DNA of 64,000 nucleotides from Terebella lapidaria (Eukaryota > Annelida > Polychaeta > Terebellida > Terebellidae): the NCBI GenBank assembly GCA_949152475.1, contig OX424568.1, positions 9,275,667 through 9,339,666 on the forward strand, written 5' to 3'. This document shows, piece after piece, positions 47,713 through 58,652 of the stretch (position 1 is its first letter; every line of letters begins with the position of its first letter). The notes under the pieces are model-generated. The model was not told where the DNA came from. It saw only the letters and a program-made list of their open reading frames with translations, and ran no database searches. Made by a program: the position numbers and the translations under genes.

Positions 47713-49627
47713 TGTTTTTTTTCTTCCTTCTTTATTTTGCAAAAAATACCGTCCTCAGCTCATGAGGAAATTTGGTAGGGAGGCACTTTTTATTTTTTAT
47801 TTTTGGCGGGATAACATTTCACATGTATGGAAGGCATTCAAACCCAACTAAAGCGGCTTTATTTATTCAAGCAGATTCAAGTCCGAATAAATCAGGCCTT
47901 TAGAATAGCAATAATTCTCATTCAAATGCCTGACTCATTTAGGCCTGAAAGACCTTGACCGGGCACCTTAGCAGCGCTGGTGTGCCATCATCCTAGATGT
48001 CAGCACAGACAGGATGATTCTGTGTAATAGTTTTATTATCAGAAGCCATCAGCTGATAATGTGTTGTTTCAATGATGAATAAGTTTGGAAAACCATTCTA
48101 TCAGTTAATACATCTATTGATGTATACAAGAAGAAATATAGTAGCCTAAATCAATTCGTGATCACAAATTTATATGTATTATTACACACATGTAACGGTT
48201 GTAACTACATGGAATAACTGTTTTTGAAAACTGGTAGCGTCTTTGTCTCATTTGGCGAAGAGTGAAGACAAGAAGGTAAGTTAAACATATACGTACGTTG
48301 CATGCTGTGATTCGGTGTCTCCGTCATTCACTATCCTCAAAATAGGGGCGGAAACACTTTTTATTTTTTATTTGAGAATTGCAAATAAGAAAATTCGAGA
48401 GGCTGCTTTTGAACACAGGCGGGCGGGGACGAGAAACAGAAAATTAATTTTATGCCTAATATGAACAATTTTGTGAATGTTTTACAGCTCAATATTGAAA
48501 GAAAAGATCAAGGTCACATAAAATGTCAAAATCGAAAAATCGCAATTACTCATTACTCATTGCTCATATTCACTAATTATGTTCCTTTTTTATTTTTCAA
48601 TTGCCAATCCCCCATTGGTTGCTATTTAACCTATGGTCGTACGAACAAAATTCTCTATTATCGCCCAGAGTCGACAATTTGTAATATGTCAACCACCAGT
48701 AATTCTGAAACCACTGACGATATTCAATAGAGAATTGAATGCAGTAAAAATCGGAGAGCCTGTATCAAGAATTGAGGTCGTGTTTAAGAATTAGGTCAAA
48801 CAACCTCGTAAAAATCGTTACTTTTATTAATTGTTATTAGTCCCATGATTTTTGTATTTTTCTGTGGCTAATTCCAAACCATTAGATATATGAGCCATGG
48901 TCGTATGACCAAAATCCCGATTTTATAGCCCAGGTCGAAAATGCAAGGGTTGTCAGCTATAATTATAGTAACTAATTCTGAAGGGTCGAGGGTCAGCAAT
49001 CTCGTTTGATTATCTCGTTTGATAATGGGATCATTATAGCTGATCCCAGTGTGCATTATAGCTCGTTTGTGCATTATAGTGTGTGTGCATTATAGCTCGT
49101 TTCTGCGATAATACAAACAATTTTCTTTTGTGCTGCGAACAATCTTTTGATATGTGATTTATGTGTACTAGTAGATCCACAGAGTGTTATACCATAACCC
49201 AAATAAAGTTATACCTTTGAAAATTATTGAATTAGATGTGTGGAATGCAATGAGTGTTTTCCTTTCCTTATTGCATACGCCGAACTATCAACTCGATTCC
49301 TTACAGAATTTACATGAATGTCCCAATATAACTCTGAATCTATGAAAACACCCAGAAATTTGATAAACTATTTCTCTTCGTTGACATCATCAACAGTTAA
49401 GAGTTGTAAATGTGTTTTACAGAAGGTACATAAGTGAATTATACATGGTGAGTTTCCCAACATTCAAATATAATTTACTGGCACGAAACCAACCTGTGAA
49501 ATCTCTAAGTCAAGGCTTACGTATGGTTTAATATAAATATTGCAAATTAGGTGGTGAATAAAATAGAGTGGTGTCATCATTAAATAAAATTGCTTTGCTA
49601 TTTGTAAATTATCGTTAATTATCAATT
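47713..49627. other. Intergenic; no gene seen, short diverged dispersed repeats
   Basis: Two related segments at about 48605-48680 and 48875-48945 share GGTCGTA(C/T)GA(A/C)CAAAAT and TATAGCCCAGGTCGA-like text. A small run of GCATTATAGCTCGTTT-type units lies at about 49030-49110. Frames such as 48452-48730 have no recognisable domain. Confidence 0.4.
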
Positions 49628-51037
49628 ATCGCCGCAGTGGTAATTATTCTCGATGCAGAAATGTATTGTTCGCGGCAACAACAGTTTTCGCTGCGGCGAG
49701 AATGTTTTGGTCGCGTTAAAAAAGGTTTTCGTTGCGACCAAAATGTACAGTGGCTTATTTGTGCCATATTTATTTTTTTTACTTCACAGAAAATAAATTC
49801 CAAATTATCAAGCAACGGAAACATTTTCGCTGCAGCTAAAACTATTTTCGCCCCAGCTAAAACATTTTCGCTCCAGCTAAAATATTTTTGCTGCAGCTAA
49901 AACTATTTTCGCTGCAGCTGAAACATTATCGTTGCAGCTAAAACTATTTTTGTTCCAGCTAGAATATTTTAGCTGCAGCTAAAACTATTTTTGCTGTAGC
50001 TAAAATATTTTCGCTGCGGCTAATACTATTTTCGCCCCAGCTAAACTATTTTTGCTGCAGCTAAAACTATTTTCGCCCCAGCTAAAATATTTTCACTTCA
50101 GCTAAAATTATTTTCGTCACTTGAAAATCTCCAAATATCTCCCAAACCCCTATAAATCTAAAAAAATCCCCGCAAAATCTGAAAAAATGCTCTAAAAAAC
50201 ATGAATGACACTGCGAGATTGTTTAAGCGAAAATAGTTTCAGCTGCAGCGAAAATGTTTTAGTTGGGGCGGAAACAGTTTTAGCTGGAGCGAAAATATTC
50301 TAGTTGGAGCAAAAATAGTTTTAGCTGCAGCGAAAATGTTTTGGCTGGGGCGAAAATAGTTTTAGCTGCAGCGAATATGTTTTAGTTGGGGCGGAAATAG
50401 TTTTAGCTGGAGCAAAAATATTCTAGCTGGAGCAAAAATAGTTTTAGCTGCAGCGAAAATGTTTTGGCTGGGGCGAAAATAGTTTTAGCTGCAGCGAAAA
50501 TGTTTTGGCTGGGGCGAAAATAGTTTTAGCTGCAGCGAAAATGTTTTGGCTGGGGCGAAAATAGTTTTAGCTGCAGCGAAAATGTTTTGGCTGGGGCGAA
50601 AATAGTTTTAGCTGCAGCGAAAATGTTTTGGCTGGGGCGAAAATAGTTTTAGCTGCAGCGAAAATGTTTTGGCTGTCGCGAAAATAGTTTTAGCTGCAGC
50701 GAAAATGTTTTGGCTGGAGCGAAAATAGTTTTAGCTGCAGCGAAAATGTTTTGGCTGGAGCGAAAATAGTTTTAGCTGCAGCGAAAATGTTTTAGCTGGG
50801 GCGAAAATAATTTTAGCTGCAGCGAAATTAGTTTTAGCTGCAGCGGAAATATTTTCTTCCTTGATTATTTGGAAATAATTTTGTTTGAAATAAAAAAAAA
50901 TAATATGGCACAAATAAGCCGCCGTAAAAATGTATTAGTTGCGACAAAAACTTATTTCGCTGCGACGAAATTGTGTGGTTGCGGATAGAATGTTTTCGCC
51001 GCAGAGAAAACTTTCTGGCCGCTACAATTAAATTCAC
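49628..51037. mobile_element. Foldback-type element with arms of short tandem repeats
   Basis: Left arm (about 49628-50125) is built of CGCTGCAGCTAAAACTATTTT-type units. Right arm (about 50225-51037) carries the inverse, TAGTTTTAGCTGCAGCGAAA. Outside the repeats, the arms still pair: left GTGGCTTATTTGTGCCATAT, right ATATGGCACAAATAAGCC. The spacer of about 100 bp is unrelated. The right arm has an expanded 42-bp higher unit, about nine copies at 50436-50800. Open frames full of Ala, Lys and Phe here are repeat by-products. The layout matches foldback elements known from flies and sea urchins. Confidence 0.75.
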
Positions 51038-51616
51038 GACGAAAACTATTCAGGAAAAAGCTCATTATGGCAGGCATCATGAATCGCTCCAAGTGGGCCA
51101 CCTCAAAGGATTGTGACGCTACATCTACCTTTTTATGAGGTACATGAGACACGAAGTGTTGTGCATTCCTATATAACGTCACAATAATTATTGTTGTGTC
51201 TCGTTTAAACTTACTTTGAAATGCCAGTTACATTCGGCTCCTTCGAATCCAGGACCTTTGAGGGTGATGCACACTTTGTCTCTGTTCTTCAAGATATGTA
51301 GACCAGCGCTTGGACATTCTTGAACATGGAAATGCATGTGTTTATTTATATATTTATATATATATATATGAAATAAACACTAATATATGTGTTTTCATTA
51401 TATGTTCTATATCAATATCATGAGTTAACAAGTTAAATGTATCACCTCAGGAGAGAAACATCCAATAGTAATTTTGATCTAAACTATCATAAAACCCAAG
51501 CCAAACTAAAATAAACACTAGAGGTAGACATATTAGGATGAAAGCAGAGTGTGTATTATGTATGGCTGATTTACTACGTAAACTCGAGGGAATCCATATA
51601 AAACTGCAAAATAAAA
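51038..51616. other. Intergenic; short AT microsatellite at about 51340-51370
   Basis: TTTATATATTTATATATATATA-like run. No gene recognised. Confidence 0.4.
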
Positions 51617-52073
51617 AGTGGCGATTTCGCCCAAAGATCACGGCAGGATATTCTTTGTTAACATTACTCTCATTTTGGCCGCTTCGTGTTCTAAGCATGA
51701 GCGCTGCTTAGCAACGCCCTCTAATACTCTCGATCCACTATACTGAAACAATGGTTGCACGTCATCCCTTGCCGCTCGTGCACCAGCAATATAAATACTG
51801 CTGTTGCCGACTTGTTCACTCGGAATTGTCTCACTGCTGGCAAGGCGAGAGGACGACGCAGGGGTCGGCCATGAGCTTTACATCCCCACACACCGGCTAA
51901 GGCCCGCGAGGGCCCTGGGAGCGACTCTCATAGGGCGCCCAGGAAGGGGACTGTGCTGATTCGGGGCTCAGCAACTTGCCCACGTGTGCGAGTTCTGTGG
52001 TGCCGCACTCATGGCACCTCAGGCTCCGCATACGGCTACATTACCATAACTGATGTATAATGCATGTTGTATA
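51617..52073 (+). repeat. Solo LTR, left part (disrupted; right part at 57620-57766)
   Basis: Aligns in plus orientation with the complete solo LTR at 60930-61613 (shared GATTTCGCCCAAAGAT, AACAATGG, GGGCCCAGGA-like and GGCTACATT landmarks). It stops after GCATGTTGTATA at 52073. The remaining LTR end, with GGACTGTTACC, ACGCCCGCCGTGACCGTGC and GCGCCCTAGGTAGC, resumes at 57620. The two parts together make one LTR. Confidence 0.75.
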
Positions 52074-52730
52074 TGTAGCTGAGCTGCACCTCCGGTTCAA
52101 ATGCGGGACGCCATCGCCGGTAACGGCGGGTCCTCGTGCGGGGGTGGACTCTTGTGGCTCCGGCCGCCGTGTTGTTAGAGGGGGCGGCGGCCTGCGGCCT
52201 TCCCAGAAGGTCCAATTCCGAGTCTGAGGAAGAATCCCCGGTGCGCTGGAATGGAGTCATCCCTGCACAGCCAGGATTCTTGCACTTATGACAACGGGAC
52301 AGCCCATCCGCGTTGCCGTGCAGCTTTCCGGCGCGGTGCTCAATTTGCATGTCATACTCCTGAAGTTTGACGAGCCACCGGCCACCAAGCCATCGGCCTC
52401 ACTATAGTTGAGGAGCCATCTCAGCGAACTGTGATCAGTCCGCAAGCGGAAATGGCGTCCCAACAAATAGTGCCGGAAGCGCTTGGTCATCGTTACCACC
52501 GCGAGCAGCTCGCGGTGAGTGGTACAGTAGTTCATTTGAGAGCGGCTCAAAGCCACATTCACATAAGCTACTACCCGCTCTTGCCTGTCCACGATCTGCG
52601 AGAGGACACCGCCGAGTGCAAAGATACTCGCGTCAGTGTCCAGGATGAACTCGCATTCCGGACGAGGGTGCCGCTACCAAAGCTTGCCGGAGCTCCGAGA
52701 AGGCGATTGCTTGCTCGGCTGATCAGACAA
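52045..52730 (-). pseudogene. RNase H remnant of the minus-strand element, integrase missing
   Basis: After a frameshift near 52730 the chain continues MDRQERVVAYVNVALSRSQM, THRELLAVVTMTKRFRHYLL, TDHSSLRWLLNYSEADGLV, then, after a further frameshift near 52370, QIEHRAGKLHGNADGLSRC. The frame then runs off the element into the host LTR. The integrase that normally follows is absent. Confidence 0.8.
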
Positions 52731-54669
52731 AGTCGGCGCCCTTCACTGTAAGGATAGCAAGGGGGTGCGCAATCTCCGCAAAGCCTCGTATAAACCGGCG
52801 TTGATAGCTCGTGAAGCCCAAGAAGGACCTCACGTCCACAACGCTACAAGGCGGAGGCCATTTCTGCACGGCCTTTATCTTTGTGGGGTCTGGTCGAACT
52901 CCGGTGCCTTTTACCATGAAGCCCAAATACAGGATTTCCTGCGCGAAAAGTTCGCATTTACTTGGCTTCAATTTAAGGCCTGCTCCGCGGATGCGTTGGA
53001 GCACCATCTGGAGGTTGGTGAGGGTTTCCTCGAACGACCGGCCATACACGACGACATCGTCGATGTAGACCATACATCGCTTCCAGAGGAACCCTTTGAG
53101 TACCATCTCCATTAGGCGCTCGAACGTCGCTGGCGCGTTACAGAGCCCGAACGGCATTACCTTGAATTGGTAGAGCCCGTTCTTGGTAACAAAGGCAGTC
53201 TTTGCCCTATCGCTCTCCTCCATCTCGACCTGCCAATACCCGGAGGCCAGATCCAGAGCACAGAAATAATGCGATCCGGCCAGGGAATCGAAGGTGTCCT
53301 CGATGTGCGGGAGAGGATATGAGTCCTTCCGCGTGGCATCGGTAAGCTTACGATAGTCCACGCAGAACCTCCACGAGCCCTCCTTCTTCTTCACCATAAC
53401 CACAGGACTGGCCCAAGGGCTATCACTGGGTTCGATGATGTCCAGGTCGAGCATCTTTTGCACCTCCTGGTCTATGACCTCTTGGTGCACTATCACTGCC
53501 CCACGTAGACGTTGCTTGATAGGACGCTCGTCTAGGAGGTCGATGCGGTGTTTGGCCACGTCCGTCTTGCCAACTGCACCGTCCGGACTCATAAACACAT
53601 CTGCATACTGCCGGAGCAGCTTGCGGAGAGCCTGACGCTGACCTTCATCCAGCCGGTCCTTCGGAAGTCTAGATTCCAGATGGTCCGGCAGGGTGAACGG
53701 ATCATCTCCGGCGACCGCCGCCGCGCACGCAGCACGACATACAGGATCGTCAGGGATAACCCGACTAGATGACGCGAGCATAGCAGTAGCTGCCACACAG
53801 CCGCGTCGTAGTACAACGGGAGCATCTGTGGGATTCACCACAAGGATGGCCATCGCGGAGGGGTCGGACTTGACCAGAGCCCCACCCAACACGAGTCCAG
53901 TTCCTTGGGCGAAACTGCTCACCGGCTGTACTATGCATGGACGACCATCGAGGGGCATGCGGGGACGACGCGGCCTCACCTCAATGATCATCTCGCTCAT
54001 CGGCGGCACAACGGTAGTGCGCGCCGTCCGCAACTGAAATGAACATGCCGGTCCGGTGCGGAAGAGGTAGTGGGTGTCCTCTCCCATCCGGAGTTCGCAG
54101 GAGCTGAAGTTGGCGATCACCCTGTGGACCCGGAGAAAGTTCATTCCAATAATCCCGGCCGCTCCGATATCCGCAACGATTGCCTCTGTAATATACACCT
54201 TGTCCCCAAGAGTAATAGGCAAATCGATGATACCGTGGATACGGATGCTGTTGTTACCCGCTCCATGGAGCGTGTAACATCCGGGATCCTGCAACACAAT
54301 GTCGCGGAGCACGGCCTCCTTCTTAAACGTTCCCGTGGCTATGATGGTAACCTCCGAGCCAGAGTCTACGAGGAACCGGACCGGCTCCCGTCCGAAGGAC
54401 AGGGGCAGGTACCAGCAGGGGTCCCTCACCAGTGTGCATATTGTTCGTTCGGTCTCACCTGAAGCACTGGGCTCAGCTACGGAGTCATCGTTATCCGCCT
54501 CAGCTGCGGAGGAGCTAGACTGATCCTCAAGGACCACTTCCGGAGAAGTTATATCTACTTGAGATTCATCCGGCTTGTCCGCAGGTGGGGCGGCGTGAGA
54601 CGCCACCGAACAACTGTCCCTGAACGCAGTATTGGTCACCACCGCGTCCGGTTTTAGTTTCCCTGTCAA
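52723..54669 (-). CDS. Protease and reverse transcriptase of the minus-strand Gypsy-type element (648 codons open)
   Basis: A long uninterrupted frame. An aspartic protease with VDSGSEVTII, followed by AAGIIGMNFL, lies at about residues 98-180. Reverse transcriptase occupies about residues 395-620: SPWASPVVMVKKKEG, FCVDYRKLTDATRKDSYPLP, CALDLASGYW, VMPFGLCNAPATFERLM and VYIDDVVVYG with the YIDD catalytic pair, then FLGFTSYQRRFI of the connection. The enzymes would copy the element's RNA. The frame begins without a convincing start because upstream gag is broken, and it ends at a frameshift into RNase H. It is better preserved than the copy at 27.8-29.9 kb. Confidence 0.85.
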   Translation of the reverse strand: MTGKLKPDAVVTNTAFRDSCSVASHAAPPADKPDESQVDITSPEVVLEDQSSSSAAEADNDDSVAEPSASGETERTICTLVRDPCWYLPLSFGREPVRFLVDSGSEVTIIATGTFKKEAVLRDIVLQDPGCYTLHGAGNNSIRIHGIIDLPITLGDKVYITEAIVADIGAAGIIGMNFLRVHRVIANFSSCELRMGEDTHYLFRTGPACSFQLRTARTTVVPPMSEMIIEVRPRRPRMPLDGRPCIVQPVSSFAQGTGLVLGGALVKSDPSAMAILVVNPTDAPVVLRRGCVAATAMLASSSRVIPDDPVCRAACAAAVAGDDPFTLPDHLESRLPKDRLDEGQRQALRKLLRQYADVFMSPDGAVGKTDVAKHRIDLLDERPIKQRLRGAVIVHQEVIDQEVQKMLDLDIIEPSDSPWASPVVMVKKKEGSWRFCVDYRKLTDATRKDSYPLPHIEDTFDSLAGSHYFCALDLASGYWQVEMEESDRAKTAFVTKNGLYQFKVMPFGLCNAPATFERLMEMVLKGFLWKRCMVYIDDVVVYGRSFEETLTNLQMVLQRIRGAGLKLKPSKCELFAQEILYLGFMVKGTGVRPDPTKIKAVQKWPPPCSVVDVRSFLGFTSYQRRFIRGFAEIAHPLAILTVKGADFV

Positions 54670-56794
54670 GAGAGACGGCCTTGCTGTCCCGGAGGACTAG
54701 ACCGGAAGGAAGAATTCCTCCGGCACGGATCAGGGAGGCCCCCTTGATATCCGTGTGCCCGCAGGCGTTCCAACAACTCTGAACACTTCAGCCAAAAGTG
54801 TCCCTGTTTTCCGCAGAAGTACCAGGGACGGTTCTCGGCTGGTCCGGACGTGAACGCGCAACATTCCGCGGGTCCCGGAGCATCAATTCCTGCACAATGC
54901 GCAATCATCTGCGCCACACATAAATCGTATTCTTCCATGTGGTACTCATCCGAGGACGAGCACGACGCGACAGCTGCTGCCGCCTGTGCGGGCTTCCTTG
55001 AGGAGGACGCCTGCGCACCAACCCACTGAGGGTTGGGCTCCCTGTGCTGCTTGTACGGGAGCAGGCGCTGCCGCTTGCGAAGGCACAGCCAAGGCCGGAG
55101 CCTCGGCCGGAGGCGGCTGTCTAGGGCAGACAGCTACCTCTATCGTTTTTCATGCGTGGCCAGCCCATATGATAATGGTAAGGCTGGCCATCGATGAACT
55201 GATCGATCAGCATTGGTTCAAACCGACTGGCTTCCATGTCCGGAAAAGCTCTCCTGCCGAGTATGCGAAGGTGAATGCATACTCGGTAACGGACTCAGTC
55301 CGTAGGCGGACCCTAGCTTTGAACTCCTGTTCAAACATCTGCCTGTTGGTCGACGGCGTGAACAGTAGCCATAGTTGCTGAGCAACCTCGCCGAACGTAA
55401 CTGTCCCCACCGGCAGACACTGCATTACTGGGAGAGCCTTTCCTTCCAAGCTCCCCGAGAGGATGTGCCCAGCTTCCTCCTGGGTCCATCCCTTGTACAC
55501 TGCCGTCCGCCATACCTGGAGTAAGTAGTCCTCCAAGTCGGCGTTGTCCCCGTTGAACCGCTTCCGCCAGGAAGACTGGTCGGGCCCCTTGTCGTGTGAG
55601 GAGCGAGCCCCACGGGCGTATCCGACTCCGGGGTCGACAGTATAAGACGGCAAAGACCGTGTGCTACCCGTTCCCGCGGCGGAGTCCGCAGGTGCAGACC
55701 CAAACGCCGTTGGCATAGGGGCAGGGAAGCTCACGCTTGCCGCCGGGTTCATACCCACCGGTAGCCCACCCTGGCTTGGTGCAGTCGGGATCCCCATTGA
55801 ACATACGGGGTAGGCTCCAGACGGGGCGGCGAAACTGGCGTAGCTGGAGGCCGGAGCCGCCGGTTGCCAATTCACTCCCGGAACACCATAACTGCCTGGG
55901 TAAGCTGACCACGCCGTTGCCACTCCGACCGCAGGGGCGGTCAGAGCAGTTGCCAGGGTGGTGCCTCCAAGTCGCGGAGCAGGCACGGATCCCATTGCGG
56001 AGACCACTGGCGCCTGTGGACTTGGCAGGACTTGGGGAGGAGCCATAGGCCCAGTCATCCCCGGACTGTAAGGGATCGGAGTGAGCTGACTCTGTCAGCT
56101 CCGCAGTGAGCTGACTCTGCTTGTACTGTTCAAGCGCGATAGAAATCAGCCGCTGTTCCCTCTCCGACAAGGGCCCCATAAGACTCTTTGACTGCGGAGA
56201 GGGGGAACGGTTCCGGCGATCTGGTCGTTCGTGATGGGGCGAGTGGGCACGGTCGTAGCGCCCTAGCGGAGCCAACTCATTCAGTGTGTTGGAGAGCTGC
56301 TCCACTGCACCCGGTGCGGACCGTCTGTAATCGATGCCGGAGGCTCGCGAAGGAGTTCACCCGGCCGGATTAGGCATCCAGAACTGTTGGTCTGCCTGTC
56401 CGGAGGTGACCGCAACAGTTGGTGCTGGATTCCGGATGTCCGGAGACATCCCACGGAAGAGCGTCGTCTGCCATGAAGTCTGTCCGGACAAGGGCAGGCG
56501 CAGCGTAGAGCCGTTGCCAGCTCCGCCTACCGCGCCTAACTTATCGAGGCCCGGCCTCGACGGCAACACATGTTGCGGCCCCGAGGGGCTCAACTCCAAG
56601 TCCGAAGACGGAGTCGAGGATGCCGGAGTCGACTCCGCAGACTGGGTCCTGTCTGTGGAGGGCTCCGCGCGTGTCTGTCCATTGCCGAAGTCACCCGAGG
56701 ATGTCTCTCGGCTGGTCTTCAACCGGGTATGGTCGGAGACCCTGTCCGCACTTTCATTATCACTCTGTTTTTTCGCCTTTTCTTTCCCGCTCAT
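54666..56794 (-). pseudogene. gag of the minus-strand element, several breaks
   Basis: Likely start ATG at 56794 (MSGKEKAKKQ), about 90 bases past the primer site. An in-frame TGA lies at 56359-56357 and a frameshift near 56050. A capsid-like stretch (DNADLEDYLLQVWRTAVYKG, FEQEFKARVRLRTESVTEYA) lies at about 55560-55260. The nucleocapsid knuckle near 54800 reads WYFCGKQGHFWLKC, with the first cysteine replaced by tryptophan. The protein cannot be made as one chain. Confidence 0.75.
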
Positions 56795-56880
56795 GATTGT
56801 CCCGGAGGAAGCAAGGGGTCCCCAGGGACGAGGGAGCAAGACGCTGCGACGTTAGGCTGCGATGGAACGCCGTCGGGCTT

Positions 56881-56898
56881 ATCCTGGTCACGGCACCA
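56881..56898 (-). promoter_or_regulatory. Primer-binding site of the minus-strand element
   Basis: Minus strand reads TGGTGCCGTGACCAGGAT starting one base after the LTR end TTTACA. It would pair with a tRNA 3' end ATCCTGGTCACGGCACCA; the TCACGGC acceptor strand is characteristic of tRNA-His. Confidence 0.65.
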
Positions 56899-56899
56899 A

Positions 56900-57615
56900 T
56901 GTAAAGTATTAACGTCGTCCGCTCTTCGTGATCCTCGAGGATAGTCCTCTCACCGCGAGTGCTTGCGGACGCGCACCCGCTATCCTCAGATCCTCGCGGA
57001 GAAGCCGCTCACTGAGGGTCACTGTAGGCGCAGTAACAATTCTATCATTAACGCATTAACCAGGTAACTGCCCACCCAGCGAGCCCAGACGTGTGGACGC
57101 CACTCAGATACACGATCATCACTGTGGCGTTAACTCTAAGGCTTGGCTCGTCGCGGTCTGCCTCAGGGAAGGAACCCTGTACAGCCCGACAGTCTGCCAG
57201 AGCTGTATCGCACCATCCCGGGTGGGAAAAGACCGGTGATCCACAGGGCTTGCGCCCCCGAGTCAGCACGGTCTCCCTCAGTCCGGGCCCCCTATGGAAA
57301 TCGTCCCCAGGAGCCCACGAGGGCTTTAGCAAAGGAGTGGAGACGTAAAGCTCATGGCGAGCTTCTCGTCCTGCCTCTCGACCTGCTCTGGGACAATCTC
57401 CCAGATCGAGCCGGTTCCAGAGTATATAAAACACCAGAACACAAGTCACGAAGAGAAACTAGGTCAAACCATTGTTATAGTTTACTGGGCGCGAGAGGAT
57501 TAGAGAGCGTCGCCAAGCAACGCTCGCTTCGAACTGAAGCAGTCCAAAATAGACCGTAAAACTGGTTAGTGTTTAACAAAGACGCCTGCCGCGATCTTTG
57601 GGCAAAATCTCCACA
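56900..57615 (-). repeat. The only LTR of the minus-strand element
   Basis: On the minus strand it begins TGTGGAGATTTTGCCC and ends CTTTACA (716 bp). It is homologous to the solo LTRs at 51617-52073 and 60930-61613 (shared GCCCAAAGATCG, GCTCTGGCAGAC and GTTACCTGG). TATATA near 57423-57428 on this strand could be its TATA box. Confidence 0.75.
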
Positions 57616-57619
57616 TATA

Positions 57620-57766
57620 TTTGTGATGTGTTATGATGTGATGTATGACGACCGGATTCGTCTGGACGGACTGTTACCCGGTTGTAGTTCTAGTAATCAC
57701 GACGCCCGCCGTGACCGTGCCACCGCGCGCGGCGCATGCGCCCTAGGTAGCATGCGTCAAACGTTA
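57620..57766 (+). repeat. Solo LTR, right part (disrupted; left part at 51617-52073)
   Basis: Matches the end of the solo LTR at 61500-61613: GGACTGTTACC, GACGCCCGCCGTGACCGTGC, GCGCCCTAGGTAGC, GCGTCAAA. It is separated from its left part by the minus-strand insertion. Confidence 0.75.
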
Positions 57767-57898
57767 AAAAAATAACTGAATTCTGAAACAAACCCCTTGA
57801 ACATACTCGTCACTATTACACGAGAAACCAACCAGGAGTGGAGAGTGTAGACCTATTATCATTTATTCCATTTCTGGTATCATGGCATGACTTTGCCA

Positions 57899-58326
57899 TT
57901 AAGGTAGTCCGCTCCAAACAGTGAGGGAAGGGGGGCAAAGGGTTTTTTAAAAAATAAATACCTGTATCAACAAAATCTAGAGCTTCAAAATGATATATTT
58001 TATAGAGTAACTGTTCAGCATCCTCAAACTAAAAATAAAATAGGGGGTCACCGTATCCGTTTGCATGGAAAACACGATGCAACATGTGAATATGGGCCAA
58101 AAAATGTGCAAAAAATGCCAGAATTTATGTCATTTCAGGTAAATATGTGTGATTTTGATCGAATATGTAGAAGAAACAAGCACGGTGACCCCCTATTTTC
58201 TTATTATTATTAGGATGCTGATCATTTACTCTATAAAATAATGTCATTTTGAAAAGATAATATTCAAGAAATGACTTTTAAATTTTGACTCTCCGTTACC
58301 TCAATGTTTGTAGCGGACTACGTTAA
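57899..58326. mobile_element. TTAA-flanked inverted-repeat MITE
   Basis: TTAA at 57899-57902 and 58323-58326 bounds a 420-bp element whose ends are GGTAGTCCGCT and AGCGGACTACG. The arms are long: left GAGTAACTGTTCAGCATCCT and GGGGGTCACCGT, right the inverse ACGGTGACCCCC and AGGATGCTGATCATTTACTC. TTAA flanks suggest mobilisation by a piggyBac-type transposase. No coding sequence inside. Confidence 0.75.
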
Positions 58327-58652
58327 TGTAATACGGAGCTTATCACTGGTATTTAAAAACTGATCTGCATAGTATCTGTTGATCTCATGTAAATCATAGA
58401 CTGAAAGTCGATTTATCAGTTTTGAAAACTTTATGAACATTTTTGGCCGGGTACTCAAGGAGAGTATCCACTTCAATATGCACATTTTCTATGGTTGGTG
58501 AAAAAAATCATCAAACATTGTTTACAAACTGCTGAAGCGATACCATCACCCACATCCGGAAAATTTTCGGGATGCATATGCAATGAAGGCAGTTTTGTGT
58601 ACTTCCCATAAAATGAACCCATATTCTGAATAACATCTTAATAATATACAAA
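58327..58652. other. Intergenic, no gene seen
   Basis: AT-rich sequence downstream of the astacin-like gene. Nothing recognised. Confidence 0.4.

Larger units (their letters stand above)
52074..57615 (-). mobile_element. Truncated Ty3/Gypsy-type element with a single LTR, inserted inverted into the solo LTR
   Basis: Reading the minus strand from 57615: LTR, primer site, gag, protease, reverse transcriptase, RNase H, then an abrupt end at 52074, before any integrase. There is no second LTR. The insert has TG and CA outer dinucleotides and TATA on both sides (52070-52073 and 57616-57619). Its LTR and the host solo LTR are homologous but in opposite orientation, making a large inverted repeat. 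Confidence 0.75.

Noticed and set aside
42080..51037. Possible CRISPR-like arrays in the regular repeats
   Set aside because: Monomers are contiguous and diverged, with no unique equal-length spacers, and the DNA is animal nuclear sequence.
54070..54462. A 130-codon plus-strand frame opposite the reverse transcriptase gene
   Set aside because: It is the shadow of the minus-strand protease region and has no independent features.
52074..57615. A full-length LTR retrotransposon with two direct LTRs
   Set aside because: The left LTR-like sequence is in the opposite orientation and joins the right piece at 57620 to form a separate solo LTR; integrase and a second direct LTR are absent.
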